From Fen731 sp964354265 (lineage in GTDB: Bacteria > Actinomycetota > Humimicrobiia > Humimicrobiales > Humimicrobiaceae): a stretch of 25,032 nucleotides of DNA. The notes below the pieces were generated by a model. The model was not told the origin of the DNA and did no database searches. It worked only from the letters and a program-made list of their open reading frames with translations. Location of the stretch: positions 1-25,032 of the forward strand of contig CAYGYY010000031.1 in NCBI GenBank assembly GCA_964354265.1. Direction: 5' to 3'. How positions within the stretch are numbered: position 1 is the first letter of the stretch; every line of letters starts with the position of its first letter. Position numbers and translations under genes: made by a program. This document shows, piece by piece, positions 16,512 through 23,239 of this stretch.

Positions 16512-17525
16512 ATGTTTGGAAGAAGATCAAAAATATGGTTATTAGCAATAATGACCATGGCCGGAGTTTTGCTGGTTTCGCTTTTACTTTCAGCATGCAG
16601 TGCTGCAACAGCAGAAACTACAGCACCAGCAACTGAAGAAGCTGCTCAGGTAACAGAGGTAACCACAGCAGAAACTACAGCGCCGGCAACTGAAGAAGCT
16701 GCTCAGGCAACAGAGGCAACAATGGAATTTGAAGGAAAATCCCTTATAATCTCAGGTTCCACTACTCTTCTTGAAGTGTCTGAGGCATGGGCAGACGCAT
16801 TCATGACAAAATACGGAGGCGAAATAACTGTAAACGGCGGAGGTTCCGGTGTAGGCATTGCTGATATGATAAACGGTACCAATGACCTTGGGAATTCATC
16901 AAGGAAGATAAAAGATGAAGAAACTGAGGAAGCAAAAAATGCCGGATTAGATGTCAAGGAATTCATGGTCCTGTTTGACGGTATTGCAATTGTGACAAGC
17001 AAAAATATAGAAATTGCTGAGCTCTCAATCAACCAGCTTTCCGATATTTATACTGGTAAGATTACAAACTGGAAAGAAGTCGGCGGTCCTGATGCTGAAA
17101 TAGTCGCAGCAGGGAGGGATTCTGCTTCAGGCACAGGCGAGTATTTCCTTGAAAGAGTGGTACAGCTCAATAAGACAATGGAAGATAATGATTACGGGGA
17201 TATGGTATTAAGACTCCAGTCAAATGCTGATGTAGCAACCCAGGTTGCAGATAATGAGAATTGCATAGGATTTGTAGGGCTTGGTTTTCTTGCAGGTGTC
17301 AGTGAAAAAACAAATACGGTTGGAGTAATTTCAGAAGACGGTACTGAAGCTATAATGCCTGCAGTTGCTACAGTCAAGGATAAAAGTTATCCTATTGCAA
17401 GAGACCTTTTTGTATATGCAGATGGCAACAGGTATTCAGACATAGCGGAAGCATTTGTTGATTTCATGCTGAGTGATGAAGGACAGGCAATCGGTGAAGA
17501 CACAGGTTTTGTTTCAATAAAATAA
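16512..17525 (+). CDS. pstS: Phosphate-binding lipoprotein PstS (first copy)
   Basis: A 337-residue phosphate-binding protein for the Pst ABC importer. A signal peptide with lipobox LSAC places the lipidated Cys at 29. A linker of about 45 Thr-, Glu- and Ala-rich residues made of two near-identical 19-residue units follows. Then the binding domain shows ISGSTTLLEVSEAWA, GGGSGVGIADM, DLGNSSR and GRDSASGTGEYF, all phosphate-contact regions of PstS. ATG follows AAAAGGAG. It stands alone: a strong terminator follows, and the transporter channel genes lie 6 kb downstream with a second pstS. High expression in low phosphate is inferred from the Pho boxes. Confidence 0.95.
   Translation: MFGRRSKIWLLAIMTMAGVLLVSLLLSACSAATAETTAPATEEAAQVTEVTTAETTAPATEEAAQATEATMEFEGKSLIISGSTTLLEVSEAWADAFMTKYGGEITVNGGGSGVGIADMINGTNDLGNSSRKIKDEETEEAKNAGLDVKEFMVLFDGIAIVTSKNIEIAELSINQLSDIYTGKITNWKEVGGPDAEIVAAGRDSASGTGEYFLERVVQLNKTMEDNDYGDMVLRLQSNADVATQVADNENCIGFVGLGFLAGVSEKTNTVGVISEDGTEAIMPAVATVKDKSYPIARDLFVYADGNRYSDIAEAFVDFMLSDEGQAIGEDTGFVSIK
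16611..16724 (+). repeat. Tandem 57-bp duplication in the pstS linker
   Basis: Two units start at 16611 and 16668, exactly 57 bases or 19 codons apart. Both begin AETTAPATEEAAQ and differ at a few third positions and two Val/Ala changes. They code for the disordered tether between the lipid anchor and the binding domain. Copy number may vary between strains and change tether length. Confidence 0.85.
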
Positions 17526-17596
17526 GGTAAGATAAGTACAAATAAGAGCCACATTGAAAACAAACAGAGTGGCCCATAAGTATAATAGATAAGTAC

Positions 17597-17637
17597 AATA
17601 TATAGAGGCTGAGGTTTAGCAGCCTCTATATATTTTT
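17597..17637 (+). terminator. Rho-independent terminator after pstS
   Basis: A 15-pair stem, 17597-17611 with 17620-17634, has GAGGCTG paired with CAGCCTC at its top and A-T pairs at its base, around an eight-base loop. It runs directly into TTTTT (17633-17637). This is a textbook terminator and shows the upstream pstS is transcribed alone. The rest of the gap to 17780 is AT-rich, with no clear further signal. Confidence 0.85.
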
Positions 17638-17780
17638 AGTTGATAGGGAAGCCATACTAAAATTATTGTGGTATTATTTTAAATTATAAACACTGTTAAA
17701 ATATTATAGCTTAAATCCAACGCTCTTAAATATTAAATACAAAGCAGTCTGCAGCTTAGAATAGATTCAGGAACAGGAAT

Positions 17781-18683
17781 ATGACAAGAAGATTAAGTAA
17801 GGGAAATAAGAGTTCACTAGAAGGTATAAAATGGTTTAAAGACCACAAGTATAAATTAAAAAAAGAACTTGCAGATTTAAAAGTAATTTATACTGATATG
17901 GATGGCACCCTTTTAAACGATGAAGGCTGCATGATAAGAGATGTAAATGGGGGATTTTTTCTGGGCTGTTTAAAGCTTTTTGAAGAAATAAACCGCAGGG
18001 ACTGGGATATTGTGCTTGTTTCAGGGCGGAGTAAGTCGCAACTTCGGTACAATGCCATGCTTATAGGAGTTAAAAATTATATTGTAGAGCTGGGTTGCGA
18101 ACTGGTTCACAACCTGGGGGAAAACGTCTATATAACCTTCGATAAAACAAAATACAATTATGAAATTACCAGGGGTGGCAAGGATCTTATAAGGATTATC
18201 GGGTTGTTAAAAAATGCGTTTCCGAGAAGAATCGACAGCAATGTTGAGTGGAGCATGCCAAGGACATATAATGCACTATTCATGGGTGATGTAGATCTTA
18301 AAAAAGCAAACAGGGTCTTAAGTGAAAATGGTTATGAAGGCTTGGTCCTTGCTGATAACGGTTTTACAAAACTGGCCAGGCTTGATCTTAATGTCAGTCA
18401 TCTGAGGATATATAACCTTATTCCAAAAGGAGTAGATAAATCACTTGCTATAAAAATGGACAGGAAAATAAGGGGCTTTAAGTTGAAAAATTGCATAGGC
18501 CTGGGAGATTCCCTTGAAGACCTTAAAATGGCTAAAGAAGTTCATGCCTTTTTCCTGATGAGGGATGCAATTGAAAGGGATCCGGAAATACTTGAAACAG
18601 TAAAGCAATACGAGAATATATATGTGACCAGCCAGATAATGAACAGGGGATGGGCTGAAGTCATAAAATATCTTGCGCATTGA
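17781..18683 (+). CDS. HAD-superfamily phosphatase (Cof/MPGP-like)
   Basis: A 300-residue phosphatase of the HAD superfamily. Motif I is DMDGT with nucleophile Asp39 and acid Asp41. Motif II is SGRSKSQ near 81. The lysine of motif III lies near 216-220 (PKGVDKS). Motif IV is GDSLED at 242-247. The large insertion between motifs II and III is a type-C2 cap, as in Cof and mannosyl-3-phosphoglycerate phosphatases. The first 30 residues are basic and outside the domain. ATG follows AGGAA. Substrate is unknown; a sugar phosphate is the usual guess for this group. Confidence 0.8.
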   Translation: MTRRLSKGNKSSLEGIKWFKDHKYKLKKELADLKVIYTDMDGTLLNDEGCMIRDVNGGFFLGCLKLFEEINRRDWDIVLVSGRSKSQLRYNAMLIGVKNYIVELGCELVHNLGENVYITFDKTKYNYEITRGGKDLIRIIGLLKNAFPRRIDSNVEWSMPRTYNALFMGDVDLKKANRVLSENGYEGLVLADNGFTKLARLDLNVSHLRIYNLIPKGVDKSLAIKMDRKIRGFKLKNCIGLGDSLEDLKMAKEVHAFFLMRDAIERDPEILETVKQYENIYVTSQIMNRGWAEVIKYLAH

Positions 18684-18709
18684 TTTTTATAAAATTATAA
18701 TGTTTTAAT

Positions 18710-18955
18710 ATGGGAAATAAAAATAATAATTCATCCAGAATCTTCAGAAATGTTTTTATGGCAAGCATGCTGGCCGGTTTTTCAGGTTTTATGCTTGGCT
18801 TGCTTTTTGCTCCACAATCCGGAAGGAAATTCAGGAAAATGCTTTCCGAGAAGTTTATAGAAATTGTGGACAGGAGCAAATTTGCAGTAGTGGAGGCCAG
18901 GGTAAAGGCAGAAGAATTTATAGATAGAACCAGGGAAAAAGAAGACGAAGAATAA
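18710..18955 (+). CDS. YtxH-like membrane protein
   Basis: An 81-residue protein with one transmembrane segment (about 14-34) ending in GLLFAPQSGRK, the hallmark of the YtxH family, followed by a charged helical tail rich in Lys, Arg and Glu. Family members are linked with general stress in Bacillus but have no proven activity. It begins 26 bases after the HAD gene and may share its transcript. The SD is poor (AATATGGGA region). Beyond it, 220 bases lead to the tRNA genes. Confidence 0.7.
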   Translation: MGNKNNNSSRIFRNVFMASMLAGFSGFMLGLLFAPQSGRKFRKMLSEKFIEIVDRSKFAVVEARVKAEEFIDRTREKEDEE

Positions 18956-19087
18956 TAATAAGACAAAAATAGCTTCGTATTTTTTCCGGCAGCATTTACT
19001 GCAGTTATCTGTAGTTTTTAATATCTAATTACGATTTAAAATCCGGCAATTCATACTGAAAAGCAGTAAAAACTATGCAGTTATGAT

Positions 19088-19109
19088 GATATATGCATGA
19101 TATATGCAT
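19088..19109 (+). repeat. Two tandem 11-bp repeats upstream of the tRNA promoter
   Basis: GATATATGCAT occurs twice in a row (19088-19098 and 19099-19109) and ends four bases before the -35 box. Each holds the palindrome ATGCAT. The 11-bp period would put both on one face of the helix, as for an activator or an UP-like element. Function unknown. Confidence 0.6.
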
Positions 19110-19113
19110 GATG

Positions 19114-19142
19114 TTGACATCGAATATTTACTATAGTAAAAT
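19114..19142 (+). promoter_or_regulatory. Sigma-70 promoter of the tRNA cluster
   Basis: TTGACA (19114-19119) and TAAAAT (19137-19142) are separated by exactly 17 bases, the same boxes and spacing as the hspR promoter. Start would be near 19149. A short stem, ATGCCGA (19153-19159) with TCGGCAT (19165-19171), lies in the leader just before tRNA-Lys. Confidence 0.7.
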
Positions 19143-19175
19143 TCACGTTTGCATGCCGAAGAAGTCGGCATTTAA

Positions 19176-19251
19176 GGGCCGTTAGCTCAGCAGGTAGAGC
19201 ACCGGACTTTTAATCCGGGTGTCGAAGGTTCGACTCCTTCACGGCTCACCA
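19176..19251 (+). tRNA. tRNA-Lys (anticodon TTT)
   Basis: A full cloverleaf: acceptor GGGCCGT with ACGGCTC, anticodon stem CCGGA/TCCGG around loop CTTTTAA giving anticodon TTT, T arm with GGTTCGACTCC, discriminator A and encoded CCA. It is the first gene of the tRNA cluster, five bases after a leader hairpin. Confidence 0.97.
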
Positions 19252-19327
19252 GGGATTCTGTTATCTTATAGATATTTATATATATTTTTTTGCAGTTTTA
19301 GTTTTTGGGTTTTATTTTTTGTTTTAT

Positions 19328-19402
19328 GGCCCGTTCGTCTAGGGGTTAGGACAGCAGATTTTCAATCTGCCAGCAGGAGTTCGATTCTCCTACGGGCTAC
19401 CA
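19328..19402 (+). tRNA. tRNA-Glu (anticodon TTC)
   Basis: Acceptor GGCCCGT pairs with ACGGGCT (first pair G-U). Anticodon stem GCAGA/TCTGC surrounds loop TTTTCAA, giving anticodon TTC. T arm has AGTTCGATTCT. CCA is encoded. Confidence 0.97.
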
Positions 19403-19407
19403 GGTTG

Positions 19408-19483
19408 GGGCGATTAGCTCAGTTGGGAGAGCATCTGCCTTACAAGCAGGAGGTCGTAGGTTCAAGCCCTACATCGCCCACCA
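19408..19483 (+). tRNA. tRNA-Val (anticodon TAC)
   Basis: Acceptor GGGCGAT pairs perfectly with ATCGCCC. Anticodon loop CTTACAA gives TAC. T arm has AGGTTCAAGCCC. CCA is encoded. It begins five bases after tRNA-Glu, so the two are cut from one precursor. Confidence 0.97.
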
Positions 19484-19602
19484 TTTATTTTTGATTTTTG
19501 TTGCCTGGCTAAGCAACCCGAAAATGTCTGGAGGATCCTATGGGCAGAGCAGGTAGGGTCTTTAAAGTAATCGGTGACTGTTTACCTGGATTTTCGTTTT
19601 GT

Positions 19603-19679
19603 GGAGCTGTCGTCTAGCGGTTTAGGACACGTGCCTGTCACGCACGAGGTCGCGGGTTCGAATCCCGTCAGCTCCGCCA
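19603..19679 (+). tRNA. tRNA-Asp (anticodon GTC)
   Basis: Acceptor GGAGCTG pairs with CAGCTCC. Anticodon stem CGTGC/GCACG surrounds loop CTGTCAC, giving GTC. T arm is GCGGG-TTCGAAT-CCCGT, discriminator G and encoded CCA. Its last 21 bases, from inside the T loop, begin an 89-bp repeat that recurs at 19831. The 119 bases before it, after tRNA-Val, hold only weak stems. Confidence 0.97.
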
Positions 19680-19747
19680 TTTTAATTTAAGGCAAAAATT
19701 TTTTGCAGGGATATGTGTGAGTTGCTGTAAAACATGGCAGTGTCATG
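19659..19747 (+). repeat. 89-bp direct repeat, copy 1 (tRNA-Asp 3' end plus spacer)
   Basis: It starts at CGAATCCCGT in the T loop of tRNA-Asp, covers the 3' end with CCA, and continues through an AT-rich spacer to GTGTCATG. It includes the palindrome GCAAAAA-T-TTTTTGC. Its end forms half of a stem, TAAAACATG (19728-19736) with CATGTTTTA (19744-19752), that is completed only in this copy. Copy 2 is identical but split by the N gap. Confidence 0.9.
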
Positions 19748-19838
19748 TTTTAAGGGATTCGAAAGGACGGAGCTAACGAAGGTTAGCGAGTCCGCGGCTC
19801 TGCAGCGAACCAGCAGGTGAGACGAAAGACCGAATCCC
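19748..19838 (+). ncRNA. GC-rich foldable segment between the repeats, possible structured RNA
   Basis: GGGATTCG (19754-19761) can pair with CGAATCCC (19831-19838) and close two hairpins. The first is GGAC (19765-19768) with GTCC (19790-19793), capped by GCTAAC-GAAG-GTTAGC (19772-19787). The second is CTGC (19800-19803) with GCAG (19813-19816). The closing strand on the right is the copied tRNA-Asp T-loop/T-stem sequence. The segment is far richer in G and C than its surroundings. No known RNA family is recognised, and it has no coding potential. It may be the remnant of an integrated element, a transcribed RNA or part of a tandem array. Confidence 0.4.
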
Positions 19839-20019
19839 GTCAGCTCCGCCATTTTAATTTAAGGCAAAAATTTTTTGCAGGGATANNNNNNNNNNNNNNN
19901 NNNNNNNNNNNNNNNNNNNNNNNNNNNNNNNNNNNNNNNNNNNNNNNNNNNNNNNNNNNNNNNNNNNNNNNNNNNNNNNNNNNNNTGTGTGAGTTGCTGT
20001 AAAACATGGCAGTGTCATG
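19831..20019 (+). repeat. 89-bp direct repeat, copy 2, split by the gap
   Basis: Bases 19831-19885 match 19659-19713, and bases 19986-20019 match 19714-19747. The two parts add to exactly 89 bases, so without the N run the copy is complete. The copies start 172 bases apart. The tRNA-Asp part here is only the 3' end (CCA at the same place), so it is not a tRNA gene. Confidence 0.9.
19886..19985. other. Assembly gap of 100 N
   Basis: A run of exactly 100 N, a conventional length for an unknown gap. Its flanks are contiguous in copy 1 of the 89-bp repeat. The gap may therefore be empty, or it may hide further 172-bp units. Open frames drawn across it are meaningless. Confidence 0.98.
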
Positions 20020-20024
20020 ACCCC

Positions 20025-20100
20025 GGCGAGATAGCTCAGTTGGTAGAGCAGTGGACTGAAAATCCACGTGTCCGCAGTTCGATTCTGCGTCTCGCCACCA
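20025..20100 (+). tRNA. tRNA-Phe (anticodon GAA)
   Basis: Acceptor GGCGAGA pairs with TCTCGCC. Anticodon stem TGGA/TCCA surrounds loop CTGAAAA, giving GAA. T arm has AGTTCGATTCT. Discriminator A and encoded CCA. It starts six bases after repeat copy 2. Confidence 0.97.
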
Positions 20101-20101
20101 C

Positions 20102-20128
20102 TTGATTTGATATATATAAATATATACT
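20102..20128 (+). promoter_or_regulatory. Possible promoter of the two-component genes
   Basis: TTGATT (20102-20107) and TATACT (20123-20128) are 15 bases apart, shorter than ideal. Transcription would start about 12 bases before the ATG at 20147, leaving no SD, so the message would be nearly leaderless. Alternatively the genes are read through from the tRNA cluster. Confidence 0.3.
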
Positions 20129-20146
20129 GTTAAAATATATCATGTT

Positions 20147-21346
20147 ATGAATTATTTCCTGATATCAACTATTATTTTTCTCACCTTTTTTATAATTGTT
20201 CTTATCCTCCTCATTTTAATACGCAACAAATTTCATGCAAGAATAAAAGAACTTGAGAATAAGAATTCAAATCTGGATGAAAAAAAACTGCTTCTTGAAT
20301 CAGTAGAAAGAGAATACCGCAAGCTCCTGGATATAGTTATTGACAGTATGCAGCATGGAATAGTACTGCTGGACAACAGCTTAAGAGCCATAAAGATAAA
20401 CAACAGTATCAGCAATCTTTTTTACCTTGACCGTGCAAAGCTTGCCGGTGAAAAGACCATATTCATATTCAATAACCGGAACCTGGAGGAGCTTATTGAA
20501 GAATCTTTATCTGGAGATAAAGCAATTAGGAAAGATATTATTTTCTATGGTGATGAAGAAATCTCTTTAAGCGTTGATGCCATACCTCTGAATCTTGAAA
20601 ACTATTATGTAATGCTGATTTTCAATAATACAACCCAGGAGGTTGAATTTTCCAGGCTGAGAAGTCAATTTGTTGCTAATGTCTCCCACGAAATGCGTAC
20701 GCCGCTTACATCTATTAAAGGTTATGTTGAGACACTGTTGGAAAACAGACGCCCTGAGGGTAGTCTCCCGGACAGTGAAATAACAATTAAATACCTGTCA
20801 AAGACTCTTGGGGAAGTAGAACGCCTTAATATTCTGATAGAAGATGTCCTGAACCTTTCAAACATAGAACATAGAAGGAATGTCCTTTTTAAACAGGAAT
20901 ATAATATTGTTGAAATAATAAGGGAATGCATCGATTCCCTTTCATTCCTTGCTGAAAAAAATAATGTTAAAATTGAGTTTATTTTCAGTAGAGACCCAGT
21001 ATTACTGCAGACAGAAGAAGCTCTTTTTTCACAAATTGTAAGGAACCTTGTGGAGAATGCTATTTTCCATGGAGGAAGCGGAACTATACTCAAAGTCATA
21101 CTGGAAGAAAATAATTCCGGAATCGTGCTGGGTTTTGAAGATAACGGTCAAGGCATAGACAGCTCGGACCTGCCGTTTATATTCCAGAGATTTTACAAGA
21201 GCAGGAGCGGGTATAGTTATTTAAAAACCGGTTCCGGACTGGGTTTATCAATTGTCAAACACATAGTGGAATTGCATGGAGGAACGATTGAAGCTTCAAG
21301 CCAGCCCGGCATCCGGACAAGATTTGTGATGACTTTTCAAAAATAA
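20147..21346 (+). CDS. phoR: Sensor histidine kinase, PhoR-like
   Basis: A 399-residue membrane kinase that should sense phosphate status through the Pst system. One transmembrane segment (about 4-25) is followed by a coiled stretch and a PAS-like domain (about 60-165), with no outside domain, as in PhoR proteins that listen to PstSCAB and PhoU. The phosphoacceptor is His181 in NVSHEMRTPLTS. The ATPase domain has NLVENAIFHG, DNGQGI and GSGLGLSIV. No SD precedes the ATG. It lies before the regulator gene, whereas phoB/phoP usually comes first. The assignment rests on the adjoining pst genes; the kinase family alone is broad. Confidence 0.85.
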   Translation: MNYFLISTIIFLTFFIIVLILLILIRNKFHARIKELENKNSNLDEKKLLLESVEREYRKLLDIVIDSMQHGIVLLDNSLRAIKINNSISNLFYLDRAKLAGEKTIFIFNNRNLEELIEESLSGDKAIRKDIIFYGDEEISLSVDAIPLNLENYYVMLIFNNTTQEVEFSRLRSQFVANVSHEMRTPLTSIKGYVETLLENRRPEGSLPDSEITIKYLSKTLGEVERLNILIEDVLNLSNIEHRRNVLFKQEYNIVEIIRECIDSLSFLAEKNNVKIEFIFSRDPVLLQTEEALFSQIVRNLVENAIFHGGSGTILKVILEENNSGIVLGFEDNGQGIDSSDLPFIFQRFYKSRSGYSYLKTGSGLGLSIVKHIVELHGGTIEASSQPGIRTRFVMTFQK

Positions 21347-21378
21347 CAATATAAAAATAAATATCGGAAACAAAAAAA

Positions 21379-22089
21379 ATGGTTAAGACAATTTTTACTG
21401 TTGATGATGAAGAAAATATTCTTGAGATAATAAATTATAACCTTGAAAAAAATGGTTATAAAGTAAGGGGCTTTTCTACAGGCAAGGATTTTTTAAATCA
21501 CTTCAATACAGATAAACCCGACCTTGTCATACTTGACCTCATGCTGCCTGATATGGATGGATATGATATTTGCAGGCAGGTCAAATCATCCAGCAGTGTC
21601 CCTGTCCTTATATTGAGCGCAAAGGGTGAAGAACTGGATAAAGTACTTGGTCTGGAGCTTGGAGCTGAGGATTATATGGTGAAGCCCTTCGGATTACGTG
21701 AATTCCTGGCAAGAGTTAAAAACATCTTGAGAAGATCCGAGTCGACTCTTAAAGATATTGATGAAAGACCCCTAAAAAATGACTATACATTTGATGGCAT
21801 CAATATGTATATTGACCAGGCAAAGCATGAAGTGACAGTGGAGGGCAAGAAAATTCATTTAAATCCCAAGGAATTCAGGACATTAAGCCTGCTTGTAAAG
21901 AATGTCGACCATCTTGTTTCAAGGAATGATCTTATAAGGCTTGTCTGGGGGGATGACTATTATGGCGATACCAGGACTCTGGATGTACACATAAGGAGGA
22001 TAAGGGAGAAAATGGCAGATAAGGATTTCGGTAAAAAGTATATAAAAACAGTCCATGGCATAGGTTATAAACTTGTAAGCAGTATTTAA
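21379..22089 (+). CDS. phoP: Response regulator, PhoP/PhoB-like (OmpR family)
   Basis: A 236-residue DNA-binding regulator. The receiver domain (1-120) has the acidic pair at Asp9-Asp10, the phosphoacceptor Asp53 in ILDLMLPDMDG, a switch Ser in LILSAKG and Lys in MVKPFG. The winged-helix domain (about 140-236) has LNPKEFRTLSLLVKN, DDYYGDTRTLDVHIRRIREK and VHGIGYKL, typical of the OmpR/PhoB family. It follows the kinase by 32 bases and probably shares its transcript. Likely targets are the TTAACA-type direct repeats before both pstS genes, since OmpR-family dimers bind 11-bp direct repeats. Confidence 0.88.
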   Translation: MVKTIFTVDDEENILEIINYNLEKNGYKVRGFSTGKDFLNHFNTDKPDLVILDLMLPDMDGYDICRQVKSSSSVPVLILSAKGEELDKVLGLELGAEDYMVKPFGLREFLARVKNILRRSESTLKDIDERPLKNDYTFDGINMYIDQAKHEVTVEGKKIHLNPKEFRTLSLLVKNVDHLVSRNDLIRLVWGDDYYGDTRTLDVHIRRIREKMADKDFGKKYIKTVHGIGYKLVSSI

Positions 22090-22106
22090 TGATAAAGAGA
22101 AAAAAT

Positions 22107-22149
22107 TTAATATTTTTTTAACATCTTTATCTGCGGATAACTGTATAAT
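22107..22149 (+). promoter_or_regulatory. Pho box pair and -10 box of the second pstS
   Basis: TTAATA (22107) and TTAACA (22118) are 11 bases apart. TATAAT (22144-22149) follows 20 bases after the second, the same distance as in the first pstS promoter. The 19 bases TTTAATATTTTTTTAACAT (22106-22124) recur exactly at 16333-16351. Further repeats are weak here, so control may be looser than at the first pstS. Confidence 0.6.
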
Positions 22150-22261
22150 TTTATGGTTCCGGCAAAATGGTCCGGCAGTTGGCAAATTAGCTTATTAACC
22201 TGGACATATATGAATATAAAATAAATGTATATAGATTATAGAACTGTAGTATCATTTAGTC

Positions 22262-23218
22262 ATGGATGAGAAAACCATGTTTTTATTAGATAAAATTAAA
22301 TTTAACAAGCCAGGTTTTCTGGCTTGTTTTGTTGCCCTGATTGTTTTTTTGCTTACTACCGGCATCTTATCATCTTGCAGCTCCGAACCCGAAAATAATA
22401 CAAATTCCGGCAACAAGGAATTTGACGGTAATGTACTTGTAATAACAGGCTCTACAACCATGCTTGAAGTTACAAACATGTGGGCAGAAGAATTCATGGC
22501 TGAAAATGGCGCTGAACTGACAATTAATGGCGGGGGTTCCGGCGAAGGCATAAATTCCTTAATTAACGAAACTACAGATCTTGCAAATTCCTCCAGGGAA
22601 ATCCAGGGTAAGGAGACGCAACTGGCCATGGACAAGGGAATGGATATCAGGGAATATACGGTGCTATTGGATGGGATTGCAATAGTTGTAAGCAATAATG
22701 TAAAAATAGGGAAAATCACGATTGAACAGCTTTCAAGGATATTCAGGGGTGAAATTACAAACTGGAAAGAGGTCGGAGGGGACGATAAGCAAATAGTCGC
22801 AGCTGCAAGAGATTCGACATCCGGAACAGGCGAGTATTTCCTCCAGGAGGTTGTAAAGCTTGGGGATAAGAATAGCCCATATGAGTATACCGACAAGTGC
22901 CTGCTTTTGCAGTCAACTGCAGAGGTGGTTAACGTAATAGGAGATAATGATGATGCAATCGGTTATATAGGGTTGGGCTACCTTTCTGTTGCCGGAGACA
23001 ATATCAAATCCTTAGGAGTCGCCAAATACCCGGACCTGCCAGCAGTGTTCCCGACTGCAGAAACTGTTAAAGATAATAGCTACCCTCTATCAAGAGGACT
23101 CTATATTTATGCCAACATGGAAAATTTAAGCGACCTGGCAAATGCATATCTTGATTTTATATATAGCCAAAGGGGCCAGGAAATAGGGATTGAAGCAGGT
23201 TTTGTCCCGGTAAATTAG
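22262..23218 (+). CDS. pstS: Phosphate-binding lipoprotein PstS (second copy)
   Basis: A 318-residue phosphate-binding protein with a lipobox LSSC (Cys39 from this start) and the same binding motifs as the first copy: ITGSTTMLEVTNMWA, GGGSGEGINSL, DLANSSR and ARDSTSGTGEYF. It lacks the repeated Thr/Glu/Ala tether. An in-frame ATG at 22277 is a better-placed start, since GGATGAG lies six bases before it and no SD precedes 22262. It heads the pstS-pstC-pstA operon, so it is the copy tied to the channel. The two PstS proteins probably differ in affinity or expression; that is inference. Confidence 0.95.
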   Translation: MDEKTMFLLDKIKFNKPGFLACFVALIVFLLTTGILSSCSSEPENNTNSGNKEFDGNVLVITGSTTMLEVTNMWAEEFMAENGAELTINGGGSGEGINSLINETTDLANSSREIQGKETQLAMDKGMDIREYTVLLDGIAIVVSNNVKIGKITIEQLSRIFRGEITNWKEVGGDDKQIVAAARDSTSGTGEYFLQEVVKLGDKNSPYEYTDKCLLLQSTAEVVNVIGDNDDAIGYIGLGYLSVAGDNIKSLGVAKYPDLPAVFPTAETVKDNSYPLSRGLYIYANMENLSDLANAYLDFIYSQRGQEIGIEAGFVPVN

Positions 23219-23239
23219 ATTGAAAGGCTTTGTAATAAA

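Noticed and set aside
19219..19494. Open frame of 91 codons over the tRNA genes
   Set aside because: It runs through tRNA-Glu and tRNA-Val sequence and has no SD; it is a by-product of tRNA base composition.
19831..19853. A second tRNA-Asp gene
   Set aside because: Only the last 23 bases match; the D arm, anticodon arm and a proper T stem are missing.
19659..20019. CRISPR array
   Set aside because: Only two 89-bp repeats are present, including tRNA sequence, with one 83-bp intervening segment and no cas genes; the sizes do not fit.
19817..20105. Open frames crossing the N run
   Set aside because: They contain unknown bases and overlap tRNA-Phe; they cannot be assessed.
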